Assembly: GCF_001006285.1 (NCBI RefSeq)
Contig: NZ_LBBT01000165.1
Location: forward strand, 1 to 35,033
DNA from: Paraclostridium benzoelyticum
GTDB taxonomy: Bacteria; Bacillota; Clostridia; Peptostreptococcales; Peptostreptococcaceae
Direction: 5' to 3'
DNA length: 35,033 bases
The stretch's first letter is position 1. Every line of letters begins with the position of its first letter. Of the stretch, positions 25,251 through 34,348 are shown one piece after another. Under the pieces are notes generated by a model, which did no database searches, was not told where the DNA came from, and saw only the letters and a program-made list of their open reading frames with translations. The position numbers and the translations under genes are program-made.

Positions 25251-27230
25251 TTGAATAAGATTTTAAAGGGAGCAGGTTTCTATCTACTTATATTTATAAT
25301 TATCGTGGGGATAGTACAGTTCTCAGGTAGTCCAACAGAGAAAGTAGAAGAAATGAAGTTTTCGAGTGTCTACAGAGAGCTTATGAAAGAAAACATATCT
25401 AGCATAAAGATTGTAGAAGACACGGTTATAGAGGGAACTATAAAGAGCACAAATAAAAAGTTTAAAACATACATACCACAAGAGATTCAATCAGAAAAGC
25501 TTGCAGATCAATTATTAAAACAAGCTAACGAAGGTAAATTACAATTAATTGGGGCGCCAAAACCAACGACTCCTTGGTTCTTTGATATAATACCATCGCT
25601 ACTTATGCTTTTCTTTGTATTAATACTATGGTTTGTATTTATGAATCAGTCTCAAGGTGGAGGCGGAAAAGTTATGAACTTTGGAAAATCAAAAGCGAAA
25701 GTTCATAAAGATGATGATAAAACAAGAGTTACATTTAAAGATGTAGCAGGACTTAACGAAGAAAAAGAAGATTTACAAGAAGTTGTTGACTTCTTGAAAA
25801 ACCCTAAAAAATATATTGATTTAGGAGCTAGAATACCTAAAGGTATATTAATGGTTGGACCTCCAGGAACAGGTAAAACATATTTATCAAGAGCAGTTGC
25901 AGGAGAAGCGGGAGTTCCATTCTTTAGTATAAGTGGATCAGATTTCGTTGAAATGTTTGTTGGGGTAGGAGCTTCAAGGGTTAGATCTTTATTTGAAGAT
26001 GCTAAGAAAAATGCTCCAGCTATAATATTTATAGATGAGATTGATGCGGTTGGTAGAAAAAGAGGTGCAGGACTTGGTGGAGGTCATGATGAAAGAGAGC
26101 AAACTCTTAACCAATTACTAGTTGAAATGGATGGATTTGGTGTTAATCAAGGGATAATAATAATGGCTGCAACAAACAGACCTGATATATTAGACCCAGC
26201 ACTTTTAAGACCTGGTAGATTTGATAGACAAGTGGTTGTAGGAGCACCGGATGTAAAAGGTAGAGAAGCTATATTTAAGGTTCATTCTAAGAATAAACCA
26301 TTAGCAGAGGATGTTAAGATTGAAGTTCTTGCAAGAAGAACTCCAGGATTCACGCCTGCTGATATAGAAAACTTAATGAATGAAGCAGCTATACTTACAG
26401 CTAGAAAAAGAGAAAAGAAAATTCATATGGAAACTATAGAGGAAGCTATAACTAAAGTAATAGCAGGTGTTGCTAAAAAGTCTAGAGTTATAAGTGAACC
26501 AGAAAGAAAGTTAACAGCGTATCATGAAGCAGGTCATGCTGTATGTGCACATGTTCTTAAGCATGTAAGCCCTGTTCATCAAGTTACAATTGTTCCTAGA
26601 GGGAGAGCTGGTGGATTTACAATGCAACTTCCAGTTGAAGATAAATTCTATGCTACTAAGAATGAAATGAAAGAAAACATAATTGTTTTACTTGGTGGTA
26701 GAGTTGCAGAAGAGTTAACTTTAGATGATATATCTACAGGAGCGTCAAATGATTTAGAAAGAGTTTCAGCAACTGCTAGACAAATGGTTACTAAATATGG
26801 AATGAGTTCTAAATTAGGACCTATGACATTTGGAGATGGAGAAGAAGAAGTATTCTTAGGAAATAGTATAGGCAGCAAGAGAAACTATTCTGAAGAAGTT
26901 GCATTTGAAATAGATAAAGAAATAAAAGATATCGTTAATGCGGCTTATAAAAACACCAAACAATTATTAATTGATAATATGGATAGATTAGAATATGTAG
27001 CTCAAGCATTATTAATATACGAAACATTAGATGCAGATCAGTTTATAAAAGCGTTTAATAAAGAGTTATCATTAGATCCTAAATTAGAAAATGCTGCAAC
27101 AGAAGAAACTATCAATAAAGAAGATGCTATTGAAGTTGATTTTAAAGAGGCAAAGAAAGATGAAATTCAGGATGCAGATGTTAATAATAACAATAATGTA
27201 GATAATGACAAAGATCAAATAGATGAGTAA
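25251..27230 (+). CDS. ftsH: ATP-dependent zinc metalloprotease FtsH
   Basis: Membrane-bound AAA+ protease that degrades misfolded and regulatory proteins. The 659 aa contain TM1 (about 8-25), an extracytoplasmic domain, TM2 (about 107-127), the AAA module with Walker A GPPGTGKT (203-210), Walker [10 protein letters not shown] and the RPGRFDRQ arginine region, and the zinc motif HEAGH (425-429). An Asp/Asn-rich tail ends the protein. It starts at TTG (25251) behind an AAAGGAGG ribosome site. It directly follows tilS; hpt, which separates the pair in B. subtilis, is missing here. Confidence 0.96.
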   Translation: MNKILKGAGFYLLIFIIIVGIVQFSGSPTEKVEEMKFSSVYRELMKENISSIKIVEDTVIEGTIKSTNKKFKTYIPQEIQSEKLADQLLKQANEGKLQLIGAPKPTTPWFFDIIPSLLMLFFVLILWFVFMNQSQGGGGKVMNFGKSKAKVHKDDDKTRVTFKDVAGLNEEKEDLQEVVDFLKNPKKYIDLGARIPKGILMVGPPGTGKTYLSRAVAGEAGVPFFSISGSDFVEMFVGVGASRVRSLFEDAKKNAPAIIFIDEIDAVGRKRGAGLGGGHDEREQTLNQLLVEMDGFGVNQGIIIMAATNRPDILDPALLRPGRFDRQVVVGAPDVKGREAIFKVHSKNKPLAEDVKIEVLARRTPGFTPADIENLMNEAAILTARKREKKIHMETIEEAITKVIAGVAKKSRVISEPERKLTAYHEAGHAVCAHVLKHVSPVHQVTIVPRGRAGGFTMQLPVEDKFYATKNEMKENIIVLLGGRVAEELTLDDISTGASNDLERVSATARQMVTKYGMSSKLGPMTFGDGEEEVFLGNSIGSKRNYSEEVAFEIDKEIKDIVNAAYKNTKQLLIDNMDRLEYVAQALLIYETLDADQFIKAFNKELSLDPKLENAATEETINKEDAIEVDFKEAKKDEIQDADVNNNNNVDNDKDQIDE

Positions 27231-27239
27231 TAAAAAATG

Positions 27240-27268
27240 AGGCTAGGGTTTTCCCTAGCCTTTACTTT
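27240..27268 (+). terminator. tilS-ftsH terminator
   Basis: Stem AGGCTAGGG (27240-27248) / CCCTAGCCT (27253-27261) with loop TTTT and tail TTACTTT. Confidence 0.82.
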
Positions 27269-27295
27269 AATTATTAATTAGATAGAGGTGTTATT

Positions 27296-28273
27296 TTGAG
27301 AGAAAAAATTGTTAATTTATTATTAAATAGTGATTTAGAATTTATATCAGGAGAAGAAATTTCAAAACAATTAGGAATTTCTAGAACAGCTGTATGGAAG
27401 CATATTAATGTTTTAAAAGAACAAGGATATGAAATAGAGTCAGTTAATAAAAAAGGATACAGATTAAAAGAATCACCAAATGATATTTTAAGTAAAGAAA
27501 ATATACTACATAATCTTAAAACTAAGTTTATAGGAAAGGAAATAATACATTTTGATTCTATAGATTCTACAAATAATTATGCTAAGTCAATAGCTAACGA
27601 AGCTACAGATGGAACTGTGATTTTAAGTGAAGAACAAGTGAGTGGAAGAGGTAGATTAGGAAAGTGCTGGCACTCTGAAAAGCATGAAGGAATATGGATG
27701 AGTATAATTCTAAAGCCAAATATACTTCCTATGGATGCGCCTTTTATAACCTTAGTTGCTGGAGCGAGTATAGTTAAAGCATTAAGAAACTTAGGGGTAG
27801 AAGCTACTATAAAATGGCCTAATGATATTATATTAAATGGAAAGAAAACTTGTGGGATACTAACAGAGCTTTCGGCAGAGATAGAGAGAGTTAATTATAT
27901 TGTGGTAGGCATTGGAATAAATGTAAAAACTATTAATTTTCCTGAGGAGATAGGAAATATTGCAACATCAATACAAAGAGAAGGATATGAAATATCCAGA
28001 GTTGATATTGTTAGAAATATACTTAGTGAATTTGAATTAAAATATAATTCGTATATAAATGAAAATGATAAAAGTTCTACTCTAGATGTATGTAAAAATT
28101 ACTCTGCGATTATAGGTAAAGAAATATATACCATAAAAAATAATGTTAAAGAACAAGTTACTTGTATAGATATAAATGAAAATGGAGATTTAGTAGTTAA
28201 AGATAAAAATGGAAAATTAAAAGAAATTATATCGGGAGAAGTTTCTATAAGAGGAGAGCATGGATATGTTTAA
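27296..28273 (+). CDS. birA: Biotin-protein ligase / biotin operon repressor
   Basis: Attaches biotin to carboxylase carrier proteins and, with biotinyl-AMP, represses biotin genes. The 325-aa bifunctional form has an HTH (about 1-65: SGEEISKQLGISRTAVWKHI), the ligase core with SGRGRLGKCWHSE (biotinyl-AMP loop), KWPNDIILNGKK and GIGINV, and the small C-terminal SH3-like domain. It starts at TTG (27296) with AGAGGTG upstream. Its last 14 bases overlap the next gene. No biotin biosynthesis genes are present, so its operators are elsewhere. Confidence 0.94.
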   Translation: MREKIVNLLLNSDLEFISGEEISKQLGISRTAVWKHINVLKEQGYEIESVNKKGYRLKESPNDILSKENILHNLKTKFIGKEIIHFDSIDSTNNYAKSIANEATDGTVILSEEQVSGRGRLGKCWHSEKHEGIWMSIILKPNILPMDAPFITLVAGASIVKALRNLGVEATIKWPNDIILNGKKTCGILTELSAEIERVNYIVVGIGINVKTINFPEEIGNIATSIQREGYEISRVDIVRNILSEFELKYNSYINENDKSSTLDVCKNYSAIIGKEIYTIKNNVKEQVTCIDINENGDLVVKDKNGKLKEIISGEVSIRGEHGYV

Positions 28274-29225
28274 TAATATTTTAGACGTAAAAGGTATAAA
28301 AGTTGGACAGGTAGAAGATAAAGAAGGATTAACAGGGTGCACTGTTATTATATGTGAAGATGGAGGGGTTTGTGGAGTTGATGTTAGAGGCTCAGCTCCA
28401 GGAACTAGAGAAACTGATTTATTAGATCCTATAAATATGGTTCAGAAAGTCCATGCTATTGTGTTATCAGGAGGTTCTGCGTTTGGATTGGAATCTACAT
28501 GTGGGGTTAGTAGATATCTAGAAGAAAAAGGAATAGGGTTTGATGTTGGAGTAGGGAAAGTTCCTATAGTTACTGGTGCGGTTTTATTTGATTTAGGAGT
28601 AGGAGATCCTAAATGTAGACCAAATATAGAAATGGGATACAAAGCTTGCCAAATAGCTAATGATATTGAACTTAAGCAAGGGAATTATGGTGCTGGATGT
28701 GGAGCTACAGTTGGAAAAATAAGAGGAAATGAGTTTTGTACAAAGGGAGGTATAGGGAGTTATTCAATTAAATTAGACAATGGATTGGTGGTTTCTGCGA
28801 TTATAGCTGTGAATGCATTTGGTGATGTATATGAAAATGGACAAGTTATAGCTGGTGTTTTAAATGATGATAAAACTGATTTTTTAAATACGTATGATTT
28901 AATGAAAAAAGGTGTTAATAAGGGTGGCTTTAATATAGACAATACTACTATAGGTGCAGTTGTAACCAATGCTAAATTATCAAAAGCTGAATGTAAAAAA
29001 ATATCACAGATGGCTCATAATGGTTTTGCTAAATCTATATTCCCCATACATACTCCTCATGATGGAGATACGATATTTACATTAGCAACGGGCGAAGTTG
29101 AAACTGATATAACATTATTAGGTTCAATAGCAAGTGAGGTTGTGGAAAAAAGTGTAATAAACGCAATAAAAAATGCATCGAAAACTAATAACATACTATC
29201 GTACAATGAAATTAATTTGAAATAA
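28260..29225 (+). CDS. P1-family (S58, DmpA-like) peptidase
   Basis: Probable self-processing N-terminal-nucleophile aminopeptidase. The 321-aa protein has the family blocks GCTVIICEDGGVCGVDVRG, PGTRETDLLDP, VLSGGSAFGLES, the GAGCGATVGKI stretch and the carboxy block PIHTPHDGDTIFTLATG. The expected autocleavage site is Asn228-Thr229 in DNTTIGAVVTNA, with Thr229 as nucleophile by alignment to the Asn-Ser of DmpA/BapA. No signal peptide, so cytoplasmic. The ATG at 28260 has GAGGAGAG upstream and lies 14 bases inside birA, so the two are coupled. The natural substrate is unknown. Confidence 0.87.
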   Translation: MDMFNNILDVKGIKVGQVEDKEGLTGCTVIICEDGGVCGVDVRGSAPGTRETDLLDPINMVQKVHAIVLSGGSAFGLESTCGVSRYLEEKGIGFDVGVGKVPIVTGAVLFDLGVGDPKCRPNIEMGYKACQIANDIELKQGNYGAGCGATVGKIRGNEFCTKGGIGSYSIKLDNGLVVSAIIAVNAFGDVYENGQVIAGVLNDDKTDFLNTYDLMKKGVNKGGFNIDNTTIGAVVTNAKLSKAECKKISQMAHNGFAKSIFPIHTPHDGDTIFTLATGEVETDITLLGSIASEVVEKSVINAIKNASKTNNILSYNEINLK

Positions 29226-29231
29226 GAATTA

Positions 29232-29260
29232 TTGACAATGTTATTTCATATTGATAAAAT
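29232..29260 (+). promoter_or_regulatory. Sigma-A promoter of the S-component/coaX operon
   Basis: TTGACA (29232-29237), a 17-base spacer and TAAAAT (29255-29260) with an extended TGA. The start is expected near 29267, giving a leader of about 114 bases. Confidence 0.78.
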
Positions 29261-29266
29261 TGTTTT

Positions 29267-29380
29267 GTTGCAGCTGGCATCCATAAAAAATAGGAGCCTG
29301 ACTGATTTATTGTATAGATAATTGATTAGTGAAAAATAAAAAGTCCGGCATCTATAAGAGCTGGAACGGAGGTAAATTTT
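29267..29380 (+). promoter_or_regulatory. Structured 5' leader, candidate translational riboswitch
   Basis: Three hairpins precede the S-component gene. P1 is GGC/GCC plus UCC/GGA (29276-29298); P2 is ACTGATT/GATTAGT (29301-29307 / 29324-29330) with further inner pairs; P3 is TCCGGC (29344-29349) / GCTGGA (29360-29365). The P3 loop ATCTATA (29350-29356) is perfectly complementary to TATAGAT (29313-29319) in the P2 loop. The outer bases CAGCT (29271-29275) and AGCTG (29359-29363) can pair as an alternative to P3. P3 ends two bases before the ribosome site GGAGGT (29368-29373). No T-run terminator is seen, so control would be at translation. I recognise no known riboswitch class. Confidence 0.55.
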
Positions 29381-29977
29381 ATGATGAAAACACAGGTTCA
29401 AACAAGAAAGAAAATAAATGTTAGACAAATGGCGATAATAGGTATGTTATCTGCTATATCAATAATGCTATCAATGACACCTTTAGGATTTATACCAATT
29501 GGACCCATTGATGCAACTATAATGCATATACCTGTAATAATAGGTTCTATAATAGAAGGGCCTGTGGTAGGAGGAATAATAGGATTTATTTTTGGATTTA
29601 CAAGCTTTATAAGAGCTATTACAATGCCAAAACCAACTTCATTCATATTTATGAATCCTTTTATATCTATACTACCTAGAGTTATAATGGGAATTGTGTC
29701 ATTCTATGTATATAAAGGTGTATTTAAAATAATGAAAAAAACATCAGTTGCAGGTGCTTTTTCAGGGTTGATAGGTTCTCTTATAAATACATTTGGTGTT
29801 TTAGGAATGGTATATTTCTTATATGCACAAAGATACGTAGAAGCTATAGGAGGAGATACATCCACGGCTGGAGCTGTAATATTAGGTATTGCTACTACTA
29901 ATGGAATCCCCGAAGCTATAGTTGGAGCTTTAGTAGTATCAGGAGTTGTAGCTATACTAAAGAAAAGCAAAAAATAG
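29381..29977 (+). CDS. panT: ECF transporter S component, probably for pantothenate
   Basis: Membrane substrate-binding subunit of an energy-coupling-factor vitamin transporter. The 198-aa protein has about six hydrophobic segments and an S-component look: MAIIGMLSAISIMLSMTPLG as the first helix, GPIDATIMHIPVIIGSIIEG, and the FGFTSFIRAITMPKP loop. The energising EcfA/EcfT proteins are not here and would be shared. Pantothenate is inferred only because coaX (pantothenate kinase) follows 17 bases later; riboflavin or another vitamin is possible. It is preceded by a structured leader. The second Met (29384) is an alternative start. Confidence 0.75.
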   Translation: MMKTQVQTRKKINVRQMAIIGMLSAISIMLSMTPLGFIPIGPIDATIMHIPVIIGSIIEGPVVGGIIGFIFGFTSFIRAITMPKPTSFIFMNPFISILPRVIMGIVSFYVYKGVFKIMKKTSVAGAFSGLIGSLINTFGVLGMVYFLYAQRYVEAIGGDTSTAGAVILGIATTNGIPEAIVGALVVSGVVAILKKSKK

Positions 29978-29994
29978 AAAGAAGGTTAGAGTAG

Positions 29995-30765
29995 ATGCTT
30001 TTAGTATTTGACGTTGGTAATACGAACATGGTCTTAGGTATATATGAGGGAAAAGAGTTAAAAAATTATTGGAGAATTAGTACGGATAAAGCAAAGACAT
30101 CTGATGAATATGGGATGTTGATAAATAATTTATTTCAATATGACAATGTAGACAAAAATTCAATAAAAGATATAATAATATCATCAGTTGTACCTAATGT
30201 TATGCATTCACTTGAAAATTTCTGTGTGAAATATTTCAATAAACAACCTTTAATAGTTGGACCTGGTATAAAAACAGGATTAAATATTAAATATGATAAC
30301 CCTAAACAAGTAGGAGCAGATAGGATAGTAAATGCTGTAGCTGCTATAGAAAAATATAAATCACCGATGATAATAATAGATTTTGGAACAGCTACAACAT
30401 TTTGTGCAATATCAGAAAAGGGAGAGTACTTGGGTGGGACTATAGCGCCAGGTATAAAGATATCAAGTGAAGCTTTATTCCAAAGAGCATCAAAACTTCC
30501 TAGAGTTGAACTGTTAAAACCTGGAATGACGATTTGCAAGAATACAGTTTCGGCTATGCAATCGGGGATAATATATGGATATGTAGGATTAGTAGACAAG
30601 ATTATAGCTATGATGAAAAAGGAATTAGGAAATGAAGATATAAAAGTAATAGCTACTGGAGGACTTTCATCATTGATAGCATCAGAAACTGATAGTATAG
30701 ATTGTGTAGATAAAAATTTAACCCTAGAGGGATTAAAAATTATTTACAATAAAAATAAAGAATAG
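29995..30765 (+). CDS. coaX: Type III pantothenate kinase
   Basis: Phosphorylates pantothenate in the first step of CoA synthesis; the type III enzyme is K+-dependent and not inhibited by CoA. The 256-aa protein has the ASKHA fold: [15 protein letters not shown] near the start (Asp6, Asn9, Thr10), SSVVPNV, the conserved [11 protein letters not shown], the IDFGTATTF phosphate motif and the GYVGLVDKI and ATGGL helices. It lies 17 bases after the S-component gene with a GAAGG ribosome site. A terminator follows, so the two form an operon for import and trapping of the vitamin. Confidence 0.95.
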   Translation: MLLVFDVGNTNMVLGIYEGKELKNYWRISTDKAKTSDEYGMLINNLFQYDNVDKNSIKDIIISSVVPNVMHSLENFCVKYFNKQPLIVGPGIKTGLNIKYDNPKQVGADRIVNAVAAIEKYKSPMIIIDFGTATTFCAISEKGEYLGGTIAPGIKISSEALFQRASKLPRVELLKPGMTICKNTVSAMQSGIIYGYVGLVDKIIAMMKKELGNEDIKVIATGGLSSLIASETDSIDCVDKNLTLEGLKIIYNKNKE

Positions 30766-30771
30766 TAGCAG

Positions 30772-30802
30772 GGAATTGGATTTTACATCCAGTTCCTTTT
30801 TT
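30772..30802 (+). terminator. coaX terminator
   Basis: Stem GGAATTGGAT (30772-30781) / ATCCAGTTCC (30787-30796) with one G-U pair, followed by six T. Confidence 0.88.
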
Positions 30803-30866
30803 ATGATAAGTTTATTAAATAAATTGGGTATATTTATAATAAATATATTAATAAAGGAGACCGTAT

Positions 30867-31835
30867 ATGAAAATAGGAAATGTTACGTTAGACAATAAAG
30901 TGTTTTTATCTCCTATGGCAGGAGTAACAGATTTACCTTTTAGGCTTATATGTAAAGAACAAGACTGTGGAATGTTGTACACAGAAATGATAAATGCAAA
31001 AGCACTTTGCTATGATGATCAAAATACGAAAAAAATGCTTAAAATAGAAGAGGAAGAACATCCGGTAGCAGTGCAAATTTTTGGTTCGGATCCAGCATTT
31101 ATGGGAGGAGCAGCGGAAATACTAAATGAATATCCTAATGAAATATTGGATATAAATATGGGATGTCCGGCCCCTAAGGTTGTAAAAAATGGTGATGGAT
31201 CAGCTCTTATGAGAACTCCGAAGTTAGCTGAAGAAGTTTTAAAATCTGTTGTAAAGAACTCTAAAAAACCTGTTACTTTAAAGATTAGAAAAGGCTGGGA
31301 TGACAATAATATAAATGCAGTTGAAATAGCTAAAATAGCAGAAGCTTCTGGAATAAGTGCATTAGCTATACATGGTAGAACTAGGGAACAATATTACTCT
31401 GGCAAGGCTGACTGGGATATAATAGCTAAAATAAAAGAAAATATAAACATACCAGTAATAGGTAACGGAGATGTTTTTGAAGTTGAAGATGCTATAAACA
31501 TGATAAATAAAACTAATTGTGATGCTATAATGATAGGTAGGGGAGCTCAAGGGAACCCTTGGATATTTAAAAGAATCAACCATTATATGAAAACAGGAGA
31601 AATTTTACCTGAGCCTACAGGTGAAGAAAAAATAAATGCAGCTTTAAAACATCTTAAATTAGCAATAGATGAACATGGAGAATATGTAGCTGTAAGAGAA
31701 ATGAGAAAACATATTGCATGGTACTTAAAAGGACTTAGAGGTTCGGCTAAATTAAGAGATGAAATTAACAAGATAGAAAGCTATGAAGAAGTAGTAAACA
31801 AGCTACGTGACTACTTATCGCACTCCTTGACATAA
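30867..31835 (+). CDS. dusB: tRNA-dihydrouridine synthase (DusB type)
   Basis: Flavin enzyme that reduces uridine to dihydrouridine in tRNA. The 322-aa TIM-barrel protein has SPMAGVTDLPFR at the FMN site, YTEMINAKAL, the catalytic Cys100 in NMGCPAPKV, HGRTREQYYSGKADW and the phosphate site MIGRGAQGNPW. The short C-terminal helical domain is present, so it is complete. Ribosome site AAAGGAGAC. It is the first of dusB-greA-lysS, close together on one strand; the dusB-lysS pairing is also seen in B. subtilis. Confidence 0.93.
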   Translation: MKIGNVTLDNKVFLSPMAGVTDLPFRLICKEQDCGMLYTEMINAKALCYDDQNTKKMLKIEEEEHPVAVQIFGSDPAFMGGAAEILNEYPNEILDINMGCPAPKVVKNGDGSALMRTPKLAEEVLKSVVKNSKKPVTLKIRKGWDDNNINAVEIAKIAEASGISALAIHGRTREQYYSGKADWDIIAKIKENINIPVIGNGDVFEVEDAINMINKTNCDAIMIGRGAQGNPWIFKRINHYMKTGEILPEPTGEEKINAALKHLKLAIDEHGEYVAVREMRKHIAWYLKGLRGSAKLRDEINKIESYEEVVNKLRDYLSHSLT

Positions 31836-31936
31836 GGGTGATAGTAATTTATAATATAGCGCATAAATAGTATAAGATATAAAATTAATTTTGTTTAATG
31901 TTAAATAAAAATCAAAGAGAAGGAGCTGTAGGGGTT

Positions 31937-32416
31937 ATGGAAGATAATAAGGAAATATTATTAACTCAAGAAGGATATCAAAAATTAGAAGATGAGGTTG
32001 AGCATCTGAAATCAGTTAGAAGAAGAGAAGTTGCTGAGAGAATAAAGGTAGCTATATCTTTCGGAGATATATCAGAGAATGCTGAGTATGATGAAGCTAA
32101 AAATGAGCAAGCACAAGTTGAAGAAAGAATAATGAAGCTTGAAAATATGCTTAGAAAAGCAGTTATAATAGATGAATCTAAAATAGATTCAAATATAGTT
32201 ACTATAGGATCTATAGTAAAAGTTAATGATATGGAGTTCGAAGAAGAAGTAGAATACACAATAGTTGGTTCTGCAGAAGCTGATCCATATGAAGGTAAGA
32301 TATCTAACGAATCACCTGTAGGAAAAGCTCTTTTAGGTAGAGCTAAAGGAGAAGTAGTAGATGTTCAAGTTCCTGATGGTATTGCTAAATTCGAGATATT
32401 AGAAATAAGAAGATAA
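31937..32416 (+). CDS. greA: Transcription elongation factor GreA
   Basis: Binds backtracked RNA polymerase and stimulates transcript cleavage. With ATG 31937 the protein is 159 aa, the usual length. It has an N-terminal coiled-coil (about 8-75: [34 protein letters not shown] with the acidic tip) and a C-terminal FKBP-like domain ([18 protein letters not shown]). The frame extends to an ATG at 31898, but that adds 13 residues not seen in the family and has no ribosome site; AAGGAG at 31920-31925 and a G-rich stretch serve 31937. lysS begins 15 bases after its stop. Confidence 0.95.
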   Translation: MEDNKEILLTQEGYQKLEDEVEHLKSVRRREVAERIKVAISFGDISENAEYDEAKNEQAQVEERIMKLENMLRKAVIIDESKIDSNIVTIGSIVKVNDMEFEEEVEYTIVGSAEADPYEGKISNESPVGKALLGRAKGEVVDVQVPDGIAKFEILEIRR

Positions 32417-32431
32417 TCTGGAGGTATACAA

Positions 32432-33958
32432 ATGAATAATGATCAACAAAACGTTAATGATCAAGCTAAAGAAGAACTTACAGAAGTACTTAAAGTAAGA
32501 AGAGAGAAATTAGCTAAATTACAAGAGATGGGAAGAAATCCATTCCATATAAGTAGATACGATAGAACTAACTGTTCTACAGATATAAAGAATGACTTTG
32601 AAGCTTTTGAAGGTAAGGTTGTTAAACTAGCTGGACGTATAATGAGTAAGAGAATACAAGGTAAAGCTGGATTTATAGACATACAAGATCAAGAAGGAAG
32701 AATACAGTGCTATGTAAGATTAGATAGAATAGGTGAAGAAGAATATGCTGTGTTCTCTACATATGATATAGGTGACATAATAGGTATCGAAGGTGAAGTA
32801 TTTAAAACTAAGAGAGAAGAGATATCTATAAAAGCTAATGATGTAAAATTATTAACTAAGTCTCTTCAAGTTCTTCCAGAGAAATACCATGGATTAAAAG
32901 ATCAAGATTTAAGATATAGACAAAGATATGTTGATTTAATAGTTAACCCAGAAGTTAAAGATGCTTTCGTTACAAGAACTAAAGCTATGAAAGCTTTAAG
33001 ATCTTATTTAGATGAAAGAGGATTCTTAGAAGTGGAGACTCCTATATTAAATACTATAGCTGGTGGAGCGAATGCTAGACCATTTATAACTCATCATAAC
33101 ACATTAGATATACCGATGTATTTAAGAATAGCTAATGAGTTGTACTTAAAGAGACTTATAGTAGGTGGATTTGATAAGGTATATGAAATGGGAAGAATGT
33201 TTAGAAATGAAGGTATGTCAATTAAACATAATCCTGAGTACACTGCTATAGAATTATACCAAGCATATGCAGATTATACAGATATGATGGAAATTACTGA
33301 AAATGTAATAGCTCATATGGCTGAAGCTGCAACTGGAAGTATGAAAATAGATTATCAAGGAACAGAAATAGACTTTACGCCTCCATGGAGAAGAATGACT
33401 ATGGAAGAATGTGTAAAAGAGTATGCTGGTGTAGATTTCTCTACTATAGATACTGATGAAGAAGCATTAAAAGTAGCTAAAGAAAAAGGTATAGAAATAA
33501 CTCCTGGTATGAGAAGAGGAGAGGTTATCAACGCTTTATTTGAAGAATTTGGTGAAGATAAGCTAGTTCAACCTACATTTATAACTCATCATCCAGTAGA
33601 AGTTTCTCCGCTTGCTAAGAGAAATGTAGAGGATCCTAGAAGAACAGATAGATTTGAAGCTTTCGCTAATAAGTGGGAATTGGCAAATGCATTCTCTGAA
33701 CTTAATGATCCTATCGATCAAAAAGAGAGATTTATGGATCAATTAAGAAAGAAAGAGTTAGGTGATGATGAAGCTTGTGATATGGATGAAGACTTTGTAA
33801 ATGCGCTAGAAGTAGGTCTACCTCCAACAGGCGGTCTAGGAATAGGAATAGATAGAGTTATGATGTTATTAACAAACTCTCCATCTATAAGAGATGTTAT
33901 ATTATTCCCTACAATGAAACCTATAAAAGAAAACTCTACAGATGAAATAGAAGAGTAA
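32432..33958 (+). CDS. lysS: Lysyl-tRNA synthetase (class II)
   Basis: Charges tRNA-Lys. The 508 aa hold an N-terminal OB-fold anticodon domain (about 60-155, with [21 protein letters not shown] written in its family form) and a class II catalytic domain. Motif 1 is at [10 protein letters not shown], motif 2 is [18 protein letters not shown], and motif 3 is [12 protein letters not shown]. The ribosome site CTGGAGGT stands 8 bases before the ATG. It is cotranscribed with greA and ends at a strong terminator. Confidence 0.96.
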   Translation: MNNDQQNVNDQAKEELTEVLKVRREKLAKLQEMGRNPFHISRYDRTNCSTDIKNDFEAFEGKVVKLAGRIMSKRIQGKAGFIDIQDQEGRIQCYVRLDRIGEEEYAVFSTYDIGDIIGIEGEVFKTKREEISIKANDVKLLTKSLQVLPEKYHGLKDQDLRYRQRYVDLIVNPEVKDAFVTRTKAMKALRSYLDERGFLEVETPILNTIAGGANARPFITHHNTLDIPMYLRIANELYLKRLIVGGFDKVYEMGRMFRNEGMSIKHNPEYTAIELYQAYADYTDMMEITENVIAHMAEAATGSMKIDYQGTEIDFTPPWRRMTMEECVKEYAGVDFSTIDTDEEALKVAKEKGIEITPGMRRGEVINALFEEFGEDKLVQPTFITHHPVEVSPLAKRNVEDPRRTDRFEAFANKWELANAFSELNDPIDQKERFMDQLRKKELGDDEACDMDEDFVNALEVGLPPTGGLGIGIDRVMMLLTNSPSIRDVILFPTMKPIKENSTDEIEE

Positions 33959-33970
33959 ACAATAGATTAG

Positions 33971-34004
33971 AACCTTTCTAAAAATATTTTAGAAAGGTTT
34001 TTTT
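33971..34004 (+). terminator. greA-lysS terminator
   Basis: Perfect 13-bp stem AACCTTTCTAAAA (33971-33983) / TTTTAGAAAGGTT (33987-33999), then T run. Confidence 0.9.
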
Positions 34005-34348
34005 ATGCTTAAGAAAATTACATTAAATAAAAAATTATGGATAATCTATGAAATATAGATATATTAATTAGGTTGATGTTGGCGTAAAAAAGTTTTGAGC
34101 AACGGACGAAGTTGGTGGTGACATAAAGTGGTTCGCAGACGTAGTCGCTCAAGTAAAGCAAATTTTTTTATATTTAATTCAACAGTAAAGAATTAATAGC
34201 GATATATAATTTTGAGAACAAATATTAAATGCTGAAAAAAACTGAAAGATAAGATTAGAAAATGATAGGTAATGGTGAAAAGTATATAAAGGAAAATGGA
34301 ATAAAAATTTAGAAGTTAAGTATTAATAAAAAATTAGGGGGATTTGAT
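34005..34348. other. Intergenic stretch with an unexplained GC-richer hairpin
   Basis: 344 bases without a supported gene. Bases 34079-34152 are clearly richer in G and C than their surroundings. TTGAGC (34095-34100) pairs with GCTCAA (34147-34152), and read on the minus strand the stem grows to 9 bp through a G-U pair (TTGAGCGAC / GTTGCTCAA). Inside are CAAC/GTTG (34100-34103 / 34111-34114), a GAC-GTA-GTC mini-hairpin and CGAA/TTCG. T runs lie on both sides when each strand is read outward. It may be a terminator for both directions, a small RNA, or part of the rrn upstream region. The remaining 34160-34340 is purine-rich with nothing I can support. Confidence 0.4.

Noticed and set aside
29276-29296. 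preQ1-I riboswitch suggested by the A-rich ATAAAAAATAGGAG
   Set aside because: The P1 stem and cytosine-containing loop of preQ1-I are missing; only the A-rich tail looks similar.
30135-30599. 154-residue frame on the minus strand within coaX
   Set aside because: It lies wholly inside the well-supported coaX gene, has no ribosome site and no recognisable protein; antisense shadow of AT-rich coding sequence.
31898-31936. Upstream GreA start
   Set aside because: No ribosome site before 31898; the extra 13 residues are not seen in GreA proteins and 159 aa is the normal length.
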